Source: JANQNX01 sp040217095 (GTDB taxonomy: Bacteria; Pseudomonadota; Gammaproteobacteria; Eutrophobiales; Eutrophobiaceae). Taken from it: DNA of 64,000 nt. The notes below the pieces were generated by a model. That model searched no databases. It was not told the DNA's origin and saw only the letters and a list, made by a program, of their open reading frames with translations. The DNA lies in assembly GCA_965229565.1 (NCBI GenBank), contig OZ245888.1, forward strand, positions 2,604,001-2,668,000, read 5' to 3'. Below are positions 1-9,600 of the stretch, in pieces (the first letter of the stretch is position 1; each line of letters begins with the position of its first letter). Made by a program: the position numbers and the translations under genes.

Positions 1-723
1 AAACACAATGCCATGTGGATGTTCATCATCATCCAGTACCGGGTAACGAGAGCAACCCGTATCACGTACCTTCTCCAGGTTATCACCAACAGTACTATCG
101 AGATTGACATACTGGCATACCGTGCGCGGTGTCATGATGTCGCGTAGTTTGACCTCGTGCAGGTCGAGGATATTGGAAATTACCCGGTGTTCATCTTCAT
201 CCAGTTTTCCCTCTTCCAGCCCAAGCATGGTGAGCGCCTTGATCTCGGAGCGCAGGTCGGTTCCGGGAGTGCCGGCGCCGAGTGAGCGCGTAATCATGTC
301 AGAAAGCGATATAAAGGGTTTTAACAGGAATATCATACCGCCGAGTAAGAAGGGTAATAATGGTGCCAGCCTGTGCCAGTACTTGGCGCCCAGTGTCTTC
401 GGGATAATTTCAGAGAGTACCAGTACCAGAAGGGTCATCACAGCCGAGGCAACGGCAAGATAACCATCGCCAAAAACAACACCTACTTGCGCGCCCACAC
501 CGGCAGCACCAAAAGTATGTGCCACTGTATTCAACGTGAGTATTGCGGCCAGCGGCTGATCGATCCGTTCCTTGAGACGGTTCAGACGCTTGTATAGTTC
601 AGGGCGGCTTTCCCTGTAACTGGCAATATAACTGGGCGTGATGGAAAGCAGCACGGCCTCAAGCACCGAACAGATAAAAGAAATGCCGATAGCCAGGGCA
701 GCAAATGTAATTAACAGGCTCAT
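1..723 (-). CDS. CNNM/CBS-domain transporter (hemolysin-family), 3' end cut off
   Basis: The first 241 residues of a leftward gene that runs off the left edge. The N-terminal part is a DUF21 (CNNM) membrane domain with several hydrophobic segments and the family motif SEIIPKTLGAKYW near residue 100. It is followed by the acidic linker LGLEEGKLDEDEH and the start of a CBS pair (ILDLHEVKLRDIMTPRTV). CNNM proteins are linked to Mg2+ or Co2+ transport or sensing at the inner membrane; older annotations call them hemolysin or CorC-like. The start at 723 gives an immediate membrane segment; no strong ribosome site is visible. Only the second CBS domain and any C-terminal CorC domain are missing. 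The family is clear, the substrate is not. Confidence 0.88.
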   Translation of the reverse strand, partial: MSLLITFAALAIGISFICSVLEAVLLSITPSYIASYRESRPELYKRLNRLKERIDQPLAAILTLNTVAHTFGAAGVGAQVGVVFGDGYLAVASAVMTLLVLVLSEIIPKTLGAKYWHRLAPLLPFLLGGMIFLLKPFISLSDMITRSLGAGTPGTDLRSEIKALTMLGLEEGKLDEDEHRVISNILDLHEVKLRDIMTPRTVCQYVNLDSTVGDNLEKVRDTGCSRYPVLDDDEHPHGIVF

Positions 724-814
724 GGAAGTGGAAACTGAATCATAGGAATAGCATTCATACAATGCTTATCCCTCGTTGTACTACTTGATGCATCTAAATC
801 GCTAAAGGTAGATC

Positions 815-1249
815 CTAGAATCTATCGTATACCTTTCTCTGACCGTCCTCCAATACATACACATCAAGCAGTTCATTGCGCACGCCCGGCATACCCGGTG
901 TACCCTTGGGCATACCCGGTAGAGCAATACCCTTGATGTCGGGTTTTTCTGCCAACAAACGCTTGATGATATTACCGGGCACATGGCCTTCAACAATATA
1001 GTCATCTACCAGCATGGTATGACAACCGGCGAATTCCGGCTGAATACCCAGCTCGGCCTTGAGGAAATTGACATTGTCACGAGTCTTCAGGTCGACATCG
1101 AACCCCTGCTCTTCCAGTAACTCAGCATGCTTATCGCAGCACATGCAACCGGCTTGTTTGTACATGGTCAATTTGACCGGCTCGACGGCTAAAACCGTGT
1201 GCGGCAAGGAAAAAAGCAGCGCTATAATCAAAGTATGTAGTTTATTCAT
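815..1249 (-). CDS. DUF411 periplasmic metal-binding protein
   Basis: A 144-residue protein with a signal peptide (about residues 1-21, ending HTVLA) and a DUF411 domain. The signature GCMCCDKHAELL lies near residue 34, followed by GIQPEFAGCHTMLVDDYIVEGHVP, typical of the family. DUF411 members are small secreted proteins often found with copper or other metal resistance genes; the clustered Cys and His residues suggest metal binding, but no reaction is known. It stands alone here, between the CNNM/CBS gene and a gene of unknown function, about 38 kb from the metal-resistance region. The start has a modest AAGG ribosome site. Confidence 0.85.
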   Translation of the reverse strand: MNKLHTLIIALLFSLPHTVLAVEPVKLTMYKQAGCMCCDKHAELLEEQGFDVDLKTRDNVNFLKAELGIQPEFAGCHTMLVDDYIVEGHVPGNIIKRLLAEKPDIKGIALPGMPKGTPGMPGVRNELLDVYVLEDGQRKVYDRF

Positions 1250-1333
1250 ACTGGTCCAGCCTTATTTATGAGAGATAAACTATAGGATAATACCTGGCTG
1301 ACATAGTTCAAGCTGTGAGTCAGGTAGCGTAGT

Positions 1334-1768
1334 CTATTCCAGTGAGGATAATAAAGATCTGATTTCACTCCGCGAAATATTAATTGCATCAACCAGCCCA
1401 TCCACAGTAGCGCGATCTATGTCAATCTTGCTCCATCCCTCAGACCACTCCTTTTTTAATGCTTCAGCTGTATCCATCACTTCCTTACTCGTAAGCGGGC
1501 TTAATTCGGATATCAGGCCTACCTTGACCCAGCCTTTTCTTGGATTACCTTCTACAGGATCACTATCATAATGTGCCACGTAAATTATTTGTTCCAGTTC
1601 TGCCAACTCCTTCAATAGCTCAAATGATGCAGTACGAATCGTGTCGTTTTGCTCAGACACTTCCATTCGCCACACGTTATACGAAAAGCCTATTAGCGCA
1701 AACAAGATGCTAAAAATGACTGTTACCTGATACAACCTTAATTTTGAACGTAATTCTGTTTCTATCAT
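1334..1768 (-). CDS. Small single-span membrane protein, unknown function
   Basis: A 144-residue protein that I do not recognise. Residues 12-34 form one hydrophobic membrane segment after a short basic N-terminus, so it is probably anchored with the rest in the periplasm. The remainder is acidic and helical, with ELLKELAELEQIIYVAHYD near residue 50, which could be a coiled coil. No catalytic motif or conserved Cys is visible. Codon use and composition match its neighbours, so it is likely a real gene. Nothing in its surroundings points to a job. Confidence 0.6.
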   Translation of the reverse strand: MIETELRSKLRLYQVTVIFSILFALIGFSYNVWRMEVSEQNDTIRTASFELLKELAELEQIIYVAHYDSDPVEGNPRKGWVKVGLISELSPLTSKEVMDTAEALKKEWSEGWSKIDIDRATVDGLVDAINISRSEIRSLLSSLE

Positions 1769-2035
1769 GTCGACACCTTGTTACCCCGATGTATGAGAAA
1801 AATATTCATTAATAACTGATGATAGATTCGATGTGAAAGTTACAAACCGGGTTGAATTAGTGGCGACGAACTTTAACCCGGGGAAGGAACTTTGGATTAT
1901 TACCTGCCTCGAGACGAATAAGCGCGACTGGCACTTAGACATTAATACTGTAACCGGCAACATGCCGATAGTTTTTCCAGCGTGAAGTTATCTAACGTTC
2001 CCGATAACGACTTGCGTTGGTGTACCTGGTATTAA

Positions 2036-2728
2036 CTAGGGGTTCAGGAATTCTGCCCGGGTATGAATATTTTCCTTAAAGCAACCGCCCAGAGCAGTAG
2101 TGCTGGTTTGGGAATTACTATCACGTATGCCTCTCGCCTTCACACAATAATGCGTGGCATCAATACTGACCGCGACATTCTCTGTTTCCAGCAGGGTTTG
2201 CAACGCGATCAATACCTGGCGTGTCAGGCGTTCCTGTACCTGCGGACGCTGGCCGAAGAATTGCACGATGCGGTTAATCTTGGAGAGCCCGATAATTTTC
2301 TGTTCCGGGATGTAAGCGACCTTGGCTGTACCATCTATGGTAACAAAATGATGTTCACAGGTGCTGGTCAGGTCAATATCCCTGATCTTGACCATCTCGT
2401 TGGCTCCCATCTTGTTTTCTATCAACGACAGCTTCGGAAATTCTCTGTAATCAAGTCCGGCAAATATCTCTTCTACATACATCTTGGCAATGCGATGTGG
2501 CGTTTCACTCAGGCTATCATCAGCAAGGTCAAGCCCGAGCGTCTCAATGACCTCATGCATAAGTTCGCGGATGCGCTTGTATTTCTGTTTTTTGTCGAGA
2601 CCGGTTTCAATCATCGGTGTTTCCAGCCCGTGATGAACCAGTGCATTCCTTACCTTCAATGCCTCCGGGCTTAGTTCGCTAGCGTCTGATACAGCCTCGC
2701 CGGTGATATAAATAGGGTTAATGTTCAT
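2036..2728 (-). CDS. folE: GTP cyclohydrolase I
   Basis: FolE turns GTP into 7,8-dihydroneopterin triphosphate, the first step to folate and reduced pterins, in the cytoplasm. The 230-residue length fits the family (E. coli 222). Zinc and active-site motifs are present: DLTSTCEHHFVTIDG with the Cys-Glu-His-His set, GLSKINRIVQFFGQRPQVQE, and the second Cys in HYCVKARG. The start overlaps the stop of folX in an ATGA, so the two are translationally coupled. Both products act on dihydroneopterin triphosphate, which supports a shared pathway toward monapterin-type cofactors. Confidence 0.96.
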   Translation of the reverse strand: MNINPIYITGEAVSDASELSPEALKVRNALVHHGLETPMIETGLDKKQKYKRIRELMHEVIETLGLDLADDSLSETPHRIAKMYVEEIFAGLDYREFPKLSLIENKMGANEMVKIRDIDLTSTCEHHFVTIDGTAKVAYIPEQKIIGLSKINRIVQFFGQRPQVQERLTRQVLIALQTLLETENVAVSIDATHYCVKARGIRDSNSQTSTTALGGCFKENIHTRAEFLNP

Positions 2729-3126
2729 GACGCTTTCTCCAGCAGGCTCAGCTTTTTATCTGACCTGGCGTTATACTCGAGAGTTAATGAAACGGAATCA
2801 GCAAAACGTAAGGCGTGAGGTTTATCAATGGTAACACGGGCATAATTGACTGATTCATGATTACTACAAAGGCACAATACATCTGCGACCATCTTCTCCA
2901 ATAGCAGGAAACTGCCATTTTCTACATGGTCGATGACCTGCTTGGTAATATTCTTGTAGTTAAGGGCCTGCTCTACATCATCTTCCAATGCAGCCTCGCT
3001 AATTGCGTAATTGATTTCAATATTGATAACTACGTCCTGTTTTTTATCACGTTCTTCAGGATTGAAACCAATAAAGGTGCGTAAACGAAGATTCGAGATA
3101 TTTATTATGGCGTTGGATACATGCAT
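2725..3126 (-). CDS. folX: Dihydroneopterin triphosphate 2'-epimerase
   Basis: A 133-residue member of the FolB/FolX tunnelling-fold family. The sequence follows FolX rather than FolB: NLRLRTFIGFNPEE at the start, ALNYKNITKQVIDHVE in the middle and the FolX-type end IDKPHALRFADSVSLTLEY. FolX epimerises dihydroneopterin triphosphate to dihydromonapterin triphosphate. I placed the start at 3126, where GGAAA precedes the ATG; an in-frame ATG at 3162 would add 12 residues with no homology. The gene heads a two-gene operon with folE through a 4-base ATGA overlap. FolM, which would finish tetrahydromonapterin, is not in the window. Confidence 0.9.
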   Translation of the reverse strand: MHVSNAIINISNLRLRTFIGFNPEERDKKQDVVINIEINYAISEAALEDDVEQALNYKNITKQVIDHVENGSFLLLEKMVADVLCLCSNHESVNYARVTIDKPHALRFADSVSLTLEYNARSDKKLSLLEKAS

Positions 3127-3288
3127 AGCTTTTCCACGGTCAGAATTTTTCAACATAAACAATAAGCTGCAAGCCGTGAAACGGTGATCAATTTAGTGTG
3201 AAATAAATGTGAAATATCGCAGTGCGATAGCATCATGTCAATAAACCAATTTAGGGCAGTAAGTATCCTGTGTGTAATAATCAGTATC

Positions 3289-4806
3289 ATGTGCACCTAT
3301 AAACCCAGGCTATTTACCTCGTTCGCGAGAGCGTTAATTATAGTTGGCGTATTTCTGGCCGCAGGTTGCGACAAGGAAGCCGAAACGGAATCGACGGAGT
3401 TACCCACCAAAACGACGCTGGCTCGTGAAGACTTCAATGCTTTCACCGAAAAGTTTGCCGATCCGGAACTGGAAGCATTCAAGGGTGACCTTGATGCAAT
3501 GAAAGAAAGAGGACTCATCCGTGCCCTGGTCACGCCAAGCCCGACCGAGTTTTTTATTGACGATGGTAAAATCCGCGGTATACAGGCCGAGTACCTGCAG
3601 CAGTTTGCAAAATTTATCAACCGGGGCATAAAGAACGAGGCGGACAAGATCCGCATCAAGTATGTACCGGTTCCCTTCCCTGAACTTATCCCGGCCCTGC
3701 TTGAGGGACGCGGCGATATCATTGCGACCTTCCTGACTGTCACAGATAAACGCGGTGAACTGGTTTCATTTACAGAACCTTTCAGAAGCTCTGTAAACGA
3801 AATTATTGTGACCAACAAGGATGAACCAGAATTAACGGCTGTAGAGGATATTGCCGGAAAGGATGTTTATGTCCTTGCAAACAGCAGCTACGTGGAACAT
3901 CTGCTGAAATTAAACACAAGGTTAAAACAACAGGGTCTTGACCCGGTCAATATCAAGCAGGCCGACCCCAGGTTACTCAGTGAAGATATTCTCGAGTTTG
4001 TGAATGCCGGGGTAATGCAACGGGCAGTGGTTGATAACTATATTGCCGAGCTGTGGCAGAAAGTATTAACAAATATTGTCGTCGACGAATCCCTGGCAAT
4101 CACAGCCGACACCCAGGTGGCATGGGCTGTGCGTCAGGATGCAAAAAAACTGCAGAACATGCTAAATCAATTCATCACAAAGGTCAGGGAAGGAGCCAAA
4201 ATTGGTAACATCCTGTTTGACCGCTACTACGACAATACCAGGTGGATCAAAAACCCGACCGCCAAGTCTGAACGTGACAAGCTGAATCGTTACCTGGACC
4301 TGTTTAACAAGTACGGGGAAAAATACGGTTTTGATCCACTGGCACTGGCGGCCCAGGCCTACCAGGAATCAGGACTCACTCATAACAAACGCAGTCATGC
4401 GGGTGCCGTCGGCGTCATGCAGGTCTTGCCTACCACGGCCTCGGATCCAAGGGTTAATATAAAAAACATCAAGGATCCTGAGGCAAATATTCATGCCGGC
4501 ACCAAGTACCTGGCCTTTTTACGTGACCACTATTTTTCCGACCCGGAGATTGATGAATGGAACCAGCAGGCATTTGCCTGGGCCTCTTACAATGCCGGTC
4601 CAAGGAAAATTCGCCGGGCGCGAAATGTCGCAAAAAAGATGGGGCTGGATCCAAATATCTGGTTTGGAAATGTCGAGGTAGCCGCTGCCAGGACAATAAG
4701 CCGCGAACCGGTACGCTACGTGGCCAACATCTATCGCTATTTCGTGGCCTACCGGTTATTGAACATACAGGAAGAACAAAGACTGGAAGCGACTAACAAA
4801 CTCTGA
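3289..4806 (+). CDS. MltF-like lytic transglycosylase, diverged paralogue, lipoprotein
   Basis: A two-domain lytic transglycosylase with an SBP_bac_3 periplasmic-binding domain (about residues 70-310) and a C-terminal SLT domain. The catalytic Glu is in LALAAQAYQESGL, near residue 360, followed by GAVGVMQVLPTTA. It should cleave peptidoglycan glycan strands to 1,6-anhydro ends. From the ATG at 3289 the N-terminus is a lipoprotein signal with lipobox LAAGC at residue 27, so an outer-membrane anchor is likely. An earlier ATG at 3235 would add 18 residues; neither start has a strong ribosome site. It is less like E. coli MltF than the second copy at 26765, so the two probably act at different sites or times. 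Confidence 0.85.
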   Translation: MCTYKPRLFTSFARALIIVGVFLAAGCDKEAETESTELPTKTTLAREDFNAFTEKFADPELEAFKGDLDAMKERGLIRALVTPSPTEFFIDDGKIRGIQAEYLQQFAKFINRGIKNEADKIRIKYVPVPFPELIPALLEGRGDIIATFLTVTDKRGELVSFTEPFRSSVNEIIVTNKDEPELTAVEDIAGKDVYVLANSSYVEHLLKLNTRLKQQGLDPVNIKQADPRLLSEDILEFVNAGVMQRAVVDNYIAELWQKVLTNIVVDESLAITADTQVAWAVRQDAKKLQNMLNQFITKVREGAKIGNILFDRYYDNTRWIKNPTAKSERDKLNRYLDLFNKYGEKYGFDPLALAAQAYQESGLTHNKRSHAGAVGVMQVLPTTASDPRVNIKNIKDPEANIHAGTKYLAFLRDHYFSDPEIDEWNQQAFAWASYNAGPRKIRRARNVAKKMGLDPNIWFGNVEVAAARTISREPVRYVANIYRYFVAYRLLNIQEEQRLEATNKL

Positions 4807-4808
4807 TC

Positions 4809-5687
4809 CTAGAGTGTTTTTCGTCTGCTGAAATCGTCTGTATTTTCCCTGAATGCCATCAGGGTTTGCAAATCTGCCTTGAATTCATCCAGTTCTGTCA
4901 TCAGGATCTGTTGCTGTTTATCATTTCGCAGATTGAGTACGCGGGTAATCGCCTGGTTAACAATACCAAGATTGTGAGCGAATACGCGACGGTATTCATC
5001 AGTACGATAGGTTTCTCGCTCCTCGAATAACGTTCGAATTTCAGCCTGCCAACCCGGTTCGCGCTTCAATAAAGGCGTTACCCGGTTTAACCAGCTATCC
5101 CTGTCCGCTAACCAGATACGATCCAGTCTTTGCAGGTTGCCAACTGCTTGTTGCAATGCCAGTTGTTGCTTTTCGTTCAGGTTACCAAGATAGCCGGAAA
5201 GCCTGTCTTCCAGTCGATCGTAACTGTCTTCGATATATTCCTCATCGCTACGGGACAGGTATTCTTTCTTGCGCTCGAGCTGCTTTTCCTTAACGCTGGT
5301 AATAAATTCCTGCATCTGCTCGTCACTCAGCGTATTGCCAAATACTAGCGCAGCATCGACCAGGTTTAGTTGTATGCGTCGAAATGATTGCAACAGTTCT
5401 TCTGTCCATTGCGCGACGGTCTCAACTTGTACCTGTTGTTCCACGTCGTTGCGTATTGTTTCCAGCAATACGATATTTTTATGTAATTCTTCCTGCCGAT
5501 GCCAGTTCAGCGCTGGTTGTAATTCATACTGTAATTGCTTCTTTTGCGCAGAGGTCAAGTCTACATAATCATCCACGTACCAGGTGATCAGGCTATCCAG
5601 GCGATTGTAGACAAACGATGTCGTACAGCCATAGAGTAAACAGGCACCAACCAGCAGTAATAAAAGTTTCTTCGTTAAAATCATCAC
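4809..5687 (-). CDS. DUF6279 family lipoprotein
   Basis: A 292-residue predicted lipoprotein with the signal ending LLYGC (Cys at residue 21) and then the typical DUF6279 start YNRLDSLITWYVDDYVDLT. The rest is charged and almost wholly helical, with many Gln and Glu residues, consistent with an extended helical bundle in the periplasm. The family has no established function. It converges with the MltF-like gene, leaving only a few bases between the stops, and lies downstream of the DUF2189 gene with a 51-base gap. Confidence 0.82.
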   Translation of the reverse strand: MMILTKKLLLLLVGACLLYGCTTSFVYNRLDSLITWYVDDYVDLTSAQKKQLQYELQPALNWHRQEELHKNIVLLETIRNDVEQQVQVETVAQWTEELLQSFRRIQLNLVDAALVFGNTLSDEQMQEFITSVKEKQLERKKEYLSRSDEEYIEDSYDRLEDRLSGYLGNLNEKQQLALQQAVGNLQRLDRIWLADRDSWLNRVTPLLKREPGWQAEIRTLFEERETYRTDEYRRVFAHNLGIVNQAITRVLNLRNDKQQQILMTELDEFKADLQTLMAFRENTDDFSRRKTL

Positions 5688-5738
5688 ATCACCCTTAAAC
5701 TATTTAAGCATCAAACAGGTGAACGACGCGTGAAGCAA

Positions 5739-6554
5739 TTACCGGGTTTGTACAGCCCTTTTGTAGATATGCCAGGTGGTGTGACCCAGCACAGGTAATA
5801 CGATTACCAGACCGAAGAACAGCGGTAGAAAAGAGGCCATGATGGCCAATGTCACGAATACGCCCCAGGACAGCATGACCAATGGGTTATTGAGTACAGT
5901 CTTGACGCTGGTAATCATGGCAGAAATAACATCCAGTTCACTGTCCAGCAACAACGGCAAGGAAACGACGGTGATAGAAAAGAGTAATAGTGCAAAACAG
6001 GCACCGACGATATGCCCCACCACGATAAACATCCAGCCCTCGGGCGTCGTCGTGATGATCTGGAAAAAATCGGTCCATGAAGTAAAAGAGATTCGTCCCA
6101 GGAAAATGGCCAGTAGCAATCGAACCTGGTACATCCAGATCCAGAATATAAACAGCATAACGAAAGCCATCCACGGCAGTTCACGCTTGCGCTGCCTGAA
6201 CACCACGGTCAGGATTTCTCTCCATACCAGCGGCTCTCCCTTCTCGATTCGTCGACTGACCTCGTACAAGCCTACTGCTGCGAACGGGCCAATCAGCGGG
6301 AAACCAAACAGCATCGGGTAGATCATCCAGCCTTTATCCCAAACATAAAGAGAAACAACGAGAAAGATGCCGCCAAGCGCAAAGATGCTGCCGAAGAAAA
6401 GCCCAAACAGTGGTGCCTTGTTGAAGTCCCGCACTCCATACAGGAGGCTCTCGCGCAGGTCATTGTAGGTTAGCGAATTAACGAAGGGGATTTCCGGCCC
6501 ACTATCCTCTTCATCGCGTTTAACGGTGTAATGTTCTTTATCAATATCGGACAT
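5739..6554 (-). CDS. DUF2189 integral membrane protein
   Basis: A 271-residue inner-membrane protein with about six hydrophobic segments. The DUF2189 opening LRESLLYGVRDFNKAPLFG is at about residue 34, and the later FPLIGPFAAVGLYEVSRRIE is typical of the family. The acidic, soluble first 30 residues are probably cytoplasmic. The family is common in Proteobacteria but has no assigned role. It precedes the DUF6279 lipoprotein gene on the same strand and may be co-transcribed with it. Confidence 0.85.
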   Translation of the reverse strand: MSDIDKEHYTVKRDEEDSGPEIPFVNSLTYNDLRESLLYGVRDFNKAPLFGLFFGSIFALGGIFLVVSLYVWDKGWMIYPMLFGFPLIGPFAAVGLYEVSRRIEKGEPLVWREILTVVFRQRKRELPWMAFVMLFIFWIWMYQVRLLLAIFLGRISFTSWTDFFQIITTTPEGWMFIVVGHIVGACFALLLFSITVVSLPLLLDSELDVISAMITSVKTVLNNPLVMLSWGVFVTLAIMASFLPLFFGLVIVLPVLGHTTWHIYKRAVQTR

Positions 6555-6672
6555 TTTCTGTTTTCGTTGTTGTTGTCGATATATAAGAGAATAGTCTTTT
6601 TTTTGACACTACTGAAGACTGGATGATCCATTTAACCGCCGCATTTCCGGTTTTTACCGGTACAGGGCAGAA

Positions 6673-9600
6673 TCACTCGCGCTCAAACGACAACAGGTCA
6701 AGAAACTTGCGGTAAAGCTCCTTGAACTTGTTTGATTCAATTGAGTAAATAATATCCGCACCCTGCCGCAGCCCGGTCTCGCTTTGCACACTCCAGTTTT
6801 CTGTCAGTTTATAATTCAAAAGAAAACTCCAGAACTGGTCAAACGGATTAAAGGCTGTCTTGAAAGTCAGGTCCCGGGTGATCTTTTTACTGGCATTTAG
6901 AGATGTACTTTCTACCGTATCGCCAGCGGCTACGGAGAATTCATCCAGGTTAAACATCTCTGCTATTTGTCCAGTCAGCATACTGGATTCCTGTGCACCA
7001 AGAGACAATGCGGCCTTCGCAATCAGGCTGGCTTCACCGCCTGAGGCAGCACCCAGCGGTCTACCGGTAATGATATAGGACAAGGTGTCAGCCTCGGTCT
7101 GCAGGGGCTCGGAATAAAGCGTTAACTTAGGCTGGCGTATACTACCGGTCACGTTAACTCCTGCCTTGACCTCCAACTCGGGCCGAAAGGCGCGCACGTT
7201 TAACGCTGGATTATCAATTGGACCGGCAAATAGTATACGGCCCTCCTCGATTTGCAGGTTCTGTCCATAGGCCTTGTACCTGCCCTCGGTTACGGTTACC
7301 TGTCCCTGTGCCCTGGGCTGCGCCACGCCCTGCGGTTTGCTGATCCTGATATCACCTTTAAGGCGGGTATCGAGCCCAAACGCGCTAAGGTGAATCTCCG
7401 GTTCCAGCAATACGCCGACATCGATATCGAGCTGGTTTTTTACAAACTCGTTATTACCATTTGCTTCCTGCACATGAATGGCACCGGCCTCGCGCGACTG
7501 AACAATGATGACATCCGGTGATATTGAAACTGCACTTTCGGGTAATGTTGACACGCGCAGATCGAGTAACGGGATCCAGATTTGTCCGCGTACCTTGTGC
7601 AATGACATATCACCGGAAAGGCTTAATTCGGGCGAGATATCCATACTCAAATCAGCAGTACGTACCAGCGGGAAATGCTCGCCATTAATGCTGAAGCGAT
7701 AAGGATAACCTGCGTCCATATCGAGCTTGACGTCTCCCTTGGCCTGCAGCTTTTCGCCACGGCTTTCCAGCAGGGTATTGAATAGCACCAGGTTATTGTT
7801 ATCGCTTGAGCGGATATCACCCTTGAAGGTATCTATGTGCAGACCTAAAGGTAATACTGAAATCCCGCCATTCTTTAACAGAAAGGCCCCCTTCACCCGG
7901 GGTTGTTGCATACTCCCGAATGCATTCAAGACCAGGTCAAACTCGCCATTTGTGCCGGTCAGCGCAGGTTCCACTTTTTCCAACCAGCGTATATCCGGGA
8001 GTCGCAGTTTCAAATCGGCAGCCAATGGCGCATCCATGGCACTGGCAATTTGCGCGCTCATGTCCAGGTCAAAGTAAGACGGCGCTACCAGCGCCAGGGC
8101 AACCTTCCTGCTCGTGTTTCCAAACTCTGCTGCTACCGTTGCACGCGACAGGTCGACCAGTTCGACTTCGTCGGCAAAACCAATCCCGAGCCTGGCATCA
8201 CTGGCTGACAGATCGAGTTTGGCCAACCAGTCATTACTATCCCCCGTGTAAACTAATTTACCCCCGGTCTGTCCCTGTAGTGACAAAGTCGTGGGCAGTA
8301 ACTGGTTAACGTAATTCAGTGGCAACCGTTCGAGCACGATTTGCGCATTCACTTGCTGATGTTCATCGCCCACAGCCTGCAGGCACAGCGATGAGCTAGC
8401 GCTGTTAAAACAGGATTCGTTTACGGCAAAGGCGCTGCTGTCAACTTGCCAATAGTAATTCAGCGGCTGAGCCAGGTGCCATTCGCCATATCCTCGGCTG
8501 TTAAGCATGATATCTGATACCACGCCAGTCCAGCGTTGCTGCCTGAGTGCGGCTTCAAGTTGTGCCTGAAGTTGCAATTGCTCTCCGCTAGCGGTGATAG
8601 ATAGTTGATGGTTCTCGGTCAATCCGCCCCCGCTAATCTCAACGTTATCTATCACTGTATCCGCGTATTGCAGTGTAGAAATGTTTAATTGCAGTTTTGA
8701 TTCATGGCCGGCAGCAAGGTCTATATTGAATGCAGCCATCAACTGGCCAATACGCCAGTTATCGTAATAGAGATTACTGCCGGTCAATTCGGCGTTTAAA
8801 CCTGGAGTCAATCGCGTGCCGCCCAGCGTGATGTCACCTTTGACACTACCTGCGAGTTCATTGGAAAAACTGGCAAGGTCTTCAAGATCAATAACGATAT
8901 TACCCGTCAGGCTGTCGGTGCTGGTCATGTTGAGTTCTATCACATTGTCCTGCAGTTCAATCCTGAAAGGCCTGACATCGACCTGTTCAGTTGAAGCAAC
9001 GATTTCTGCATTACCCTGCAAGGGTCTATCGCGCCAGCTGCCACTCAGATCAGGTACGCTTAAACCCAACTGCAACTGTTGATTTACCTGTGATAATGTC
9101 AGCACGGCATCCATGTTGATTGCGCTCTTCAGGTCCGGGTTGATACTGGCAAAATCAAGTTGCCTGGCCTGAAGTTGCAATTGGCCGGTCAATTCTTCCG
9201 CCAGTATCAGCTCGCCTTGAGCATTGACCTCGCCCTGCAGTACACCAAGCCTGATTTTATCGATTGCAAGCCGGTCATTAATCAGTGCCGCTACCAGGGA
9301 CAAGTTGACGGGACCTAGCGGCGCAATACCAAGCTCTGCATCCGCCTGTATTTGCATATCGGCTGTATTACCGGTAACGCTCACCTGGCCCAGGGTAGGA
9401 TCGGTTAGTGCTGGAAGTATTGGTTCCAGCGCAATGTCATCCCACTTCAGGGTTATATCCAGTCCGGCAGGCCCATCGGTAACTGGTCCGATCTTGCCGT
9501 TGAGCCTGGTGTTATATGGCGTAGCCGAGGCATGCTGAATTGTCAGGGTATCGGCTTCATAAACGATGTTGCCAGTACCCGAGATAACATTACGACGTGT

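Noticed and set aside
804..837. Hairpin AAAGGTA...TACCTTT taken as a terminator
   Set aside because: It lies across the end of the DUF411 coding region and has no T run after the stem.
1781..1963. A 60-residue leftward frame between folE and the gene at 1334
   Set aside because: Too short, no ribosome site and no similarity to known families.
2063..2674. A 203-residue rightward open frame opposite folE
   Set aside because: folE is certain on the other strand; this frame has no recognisable family.
6640..6660. CCGGTTTTTACCGG hairpin after tamB
   Set aside because: Short stem without a T run in the direction of tamB; not convincing as a terminator.
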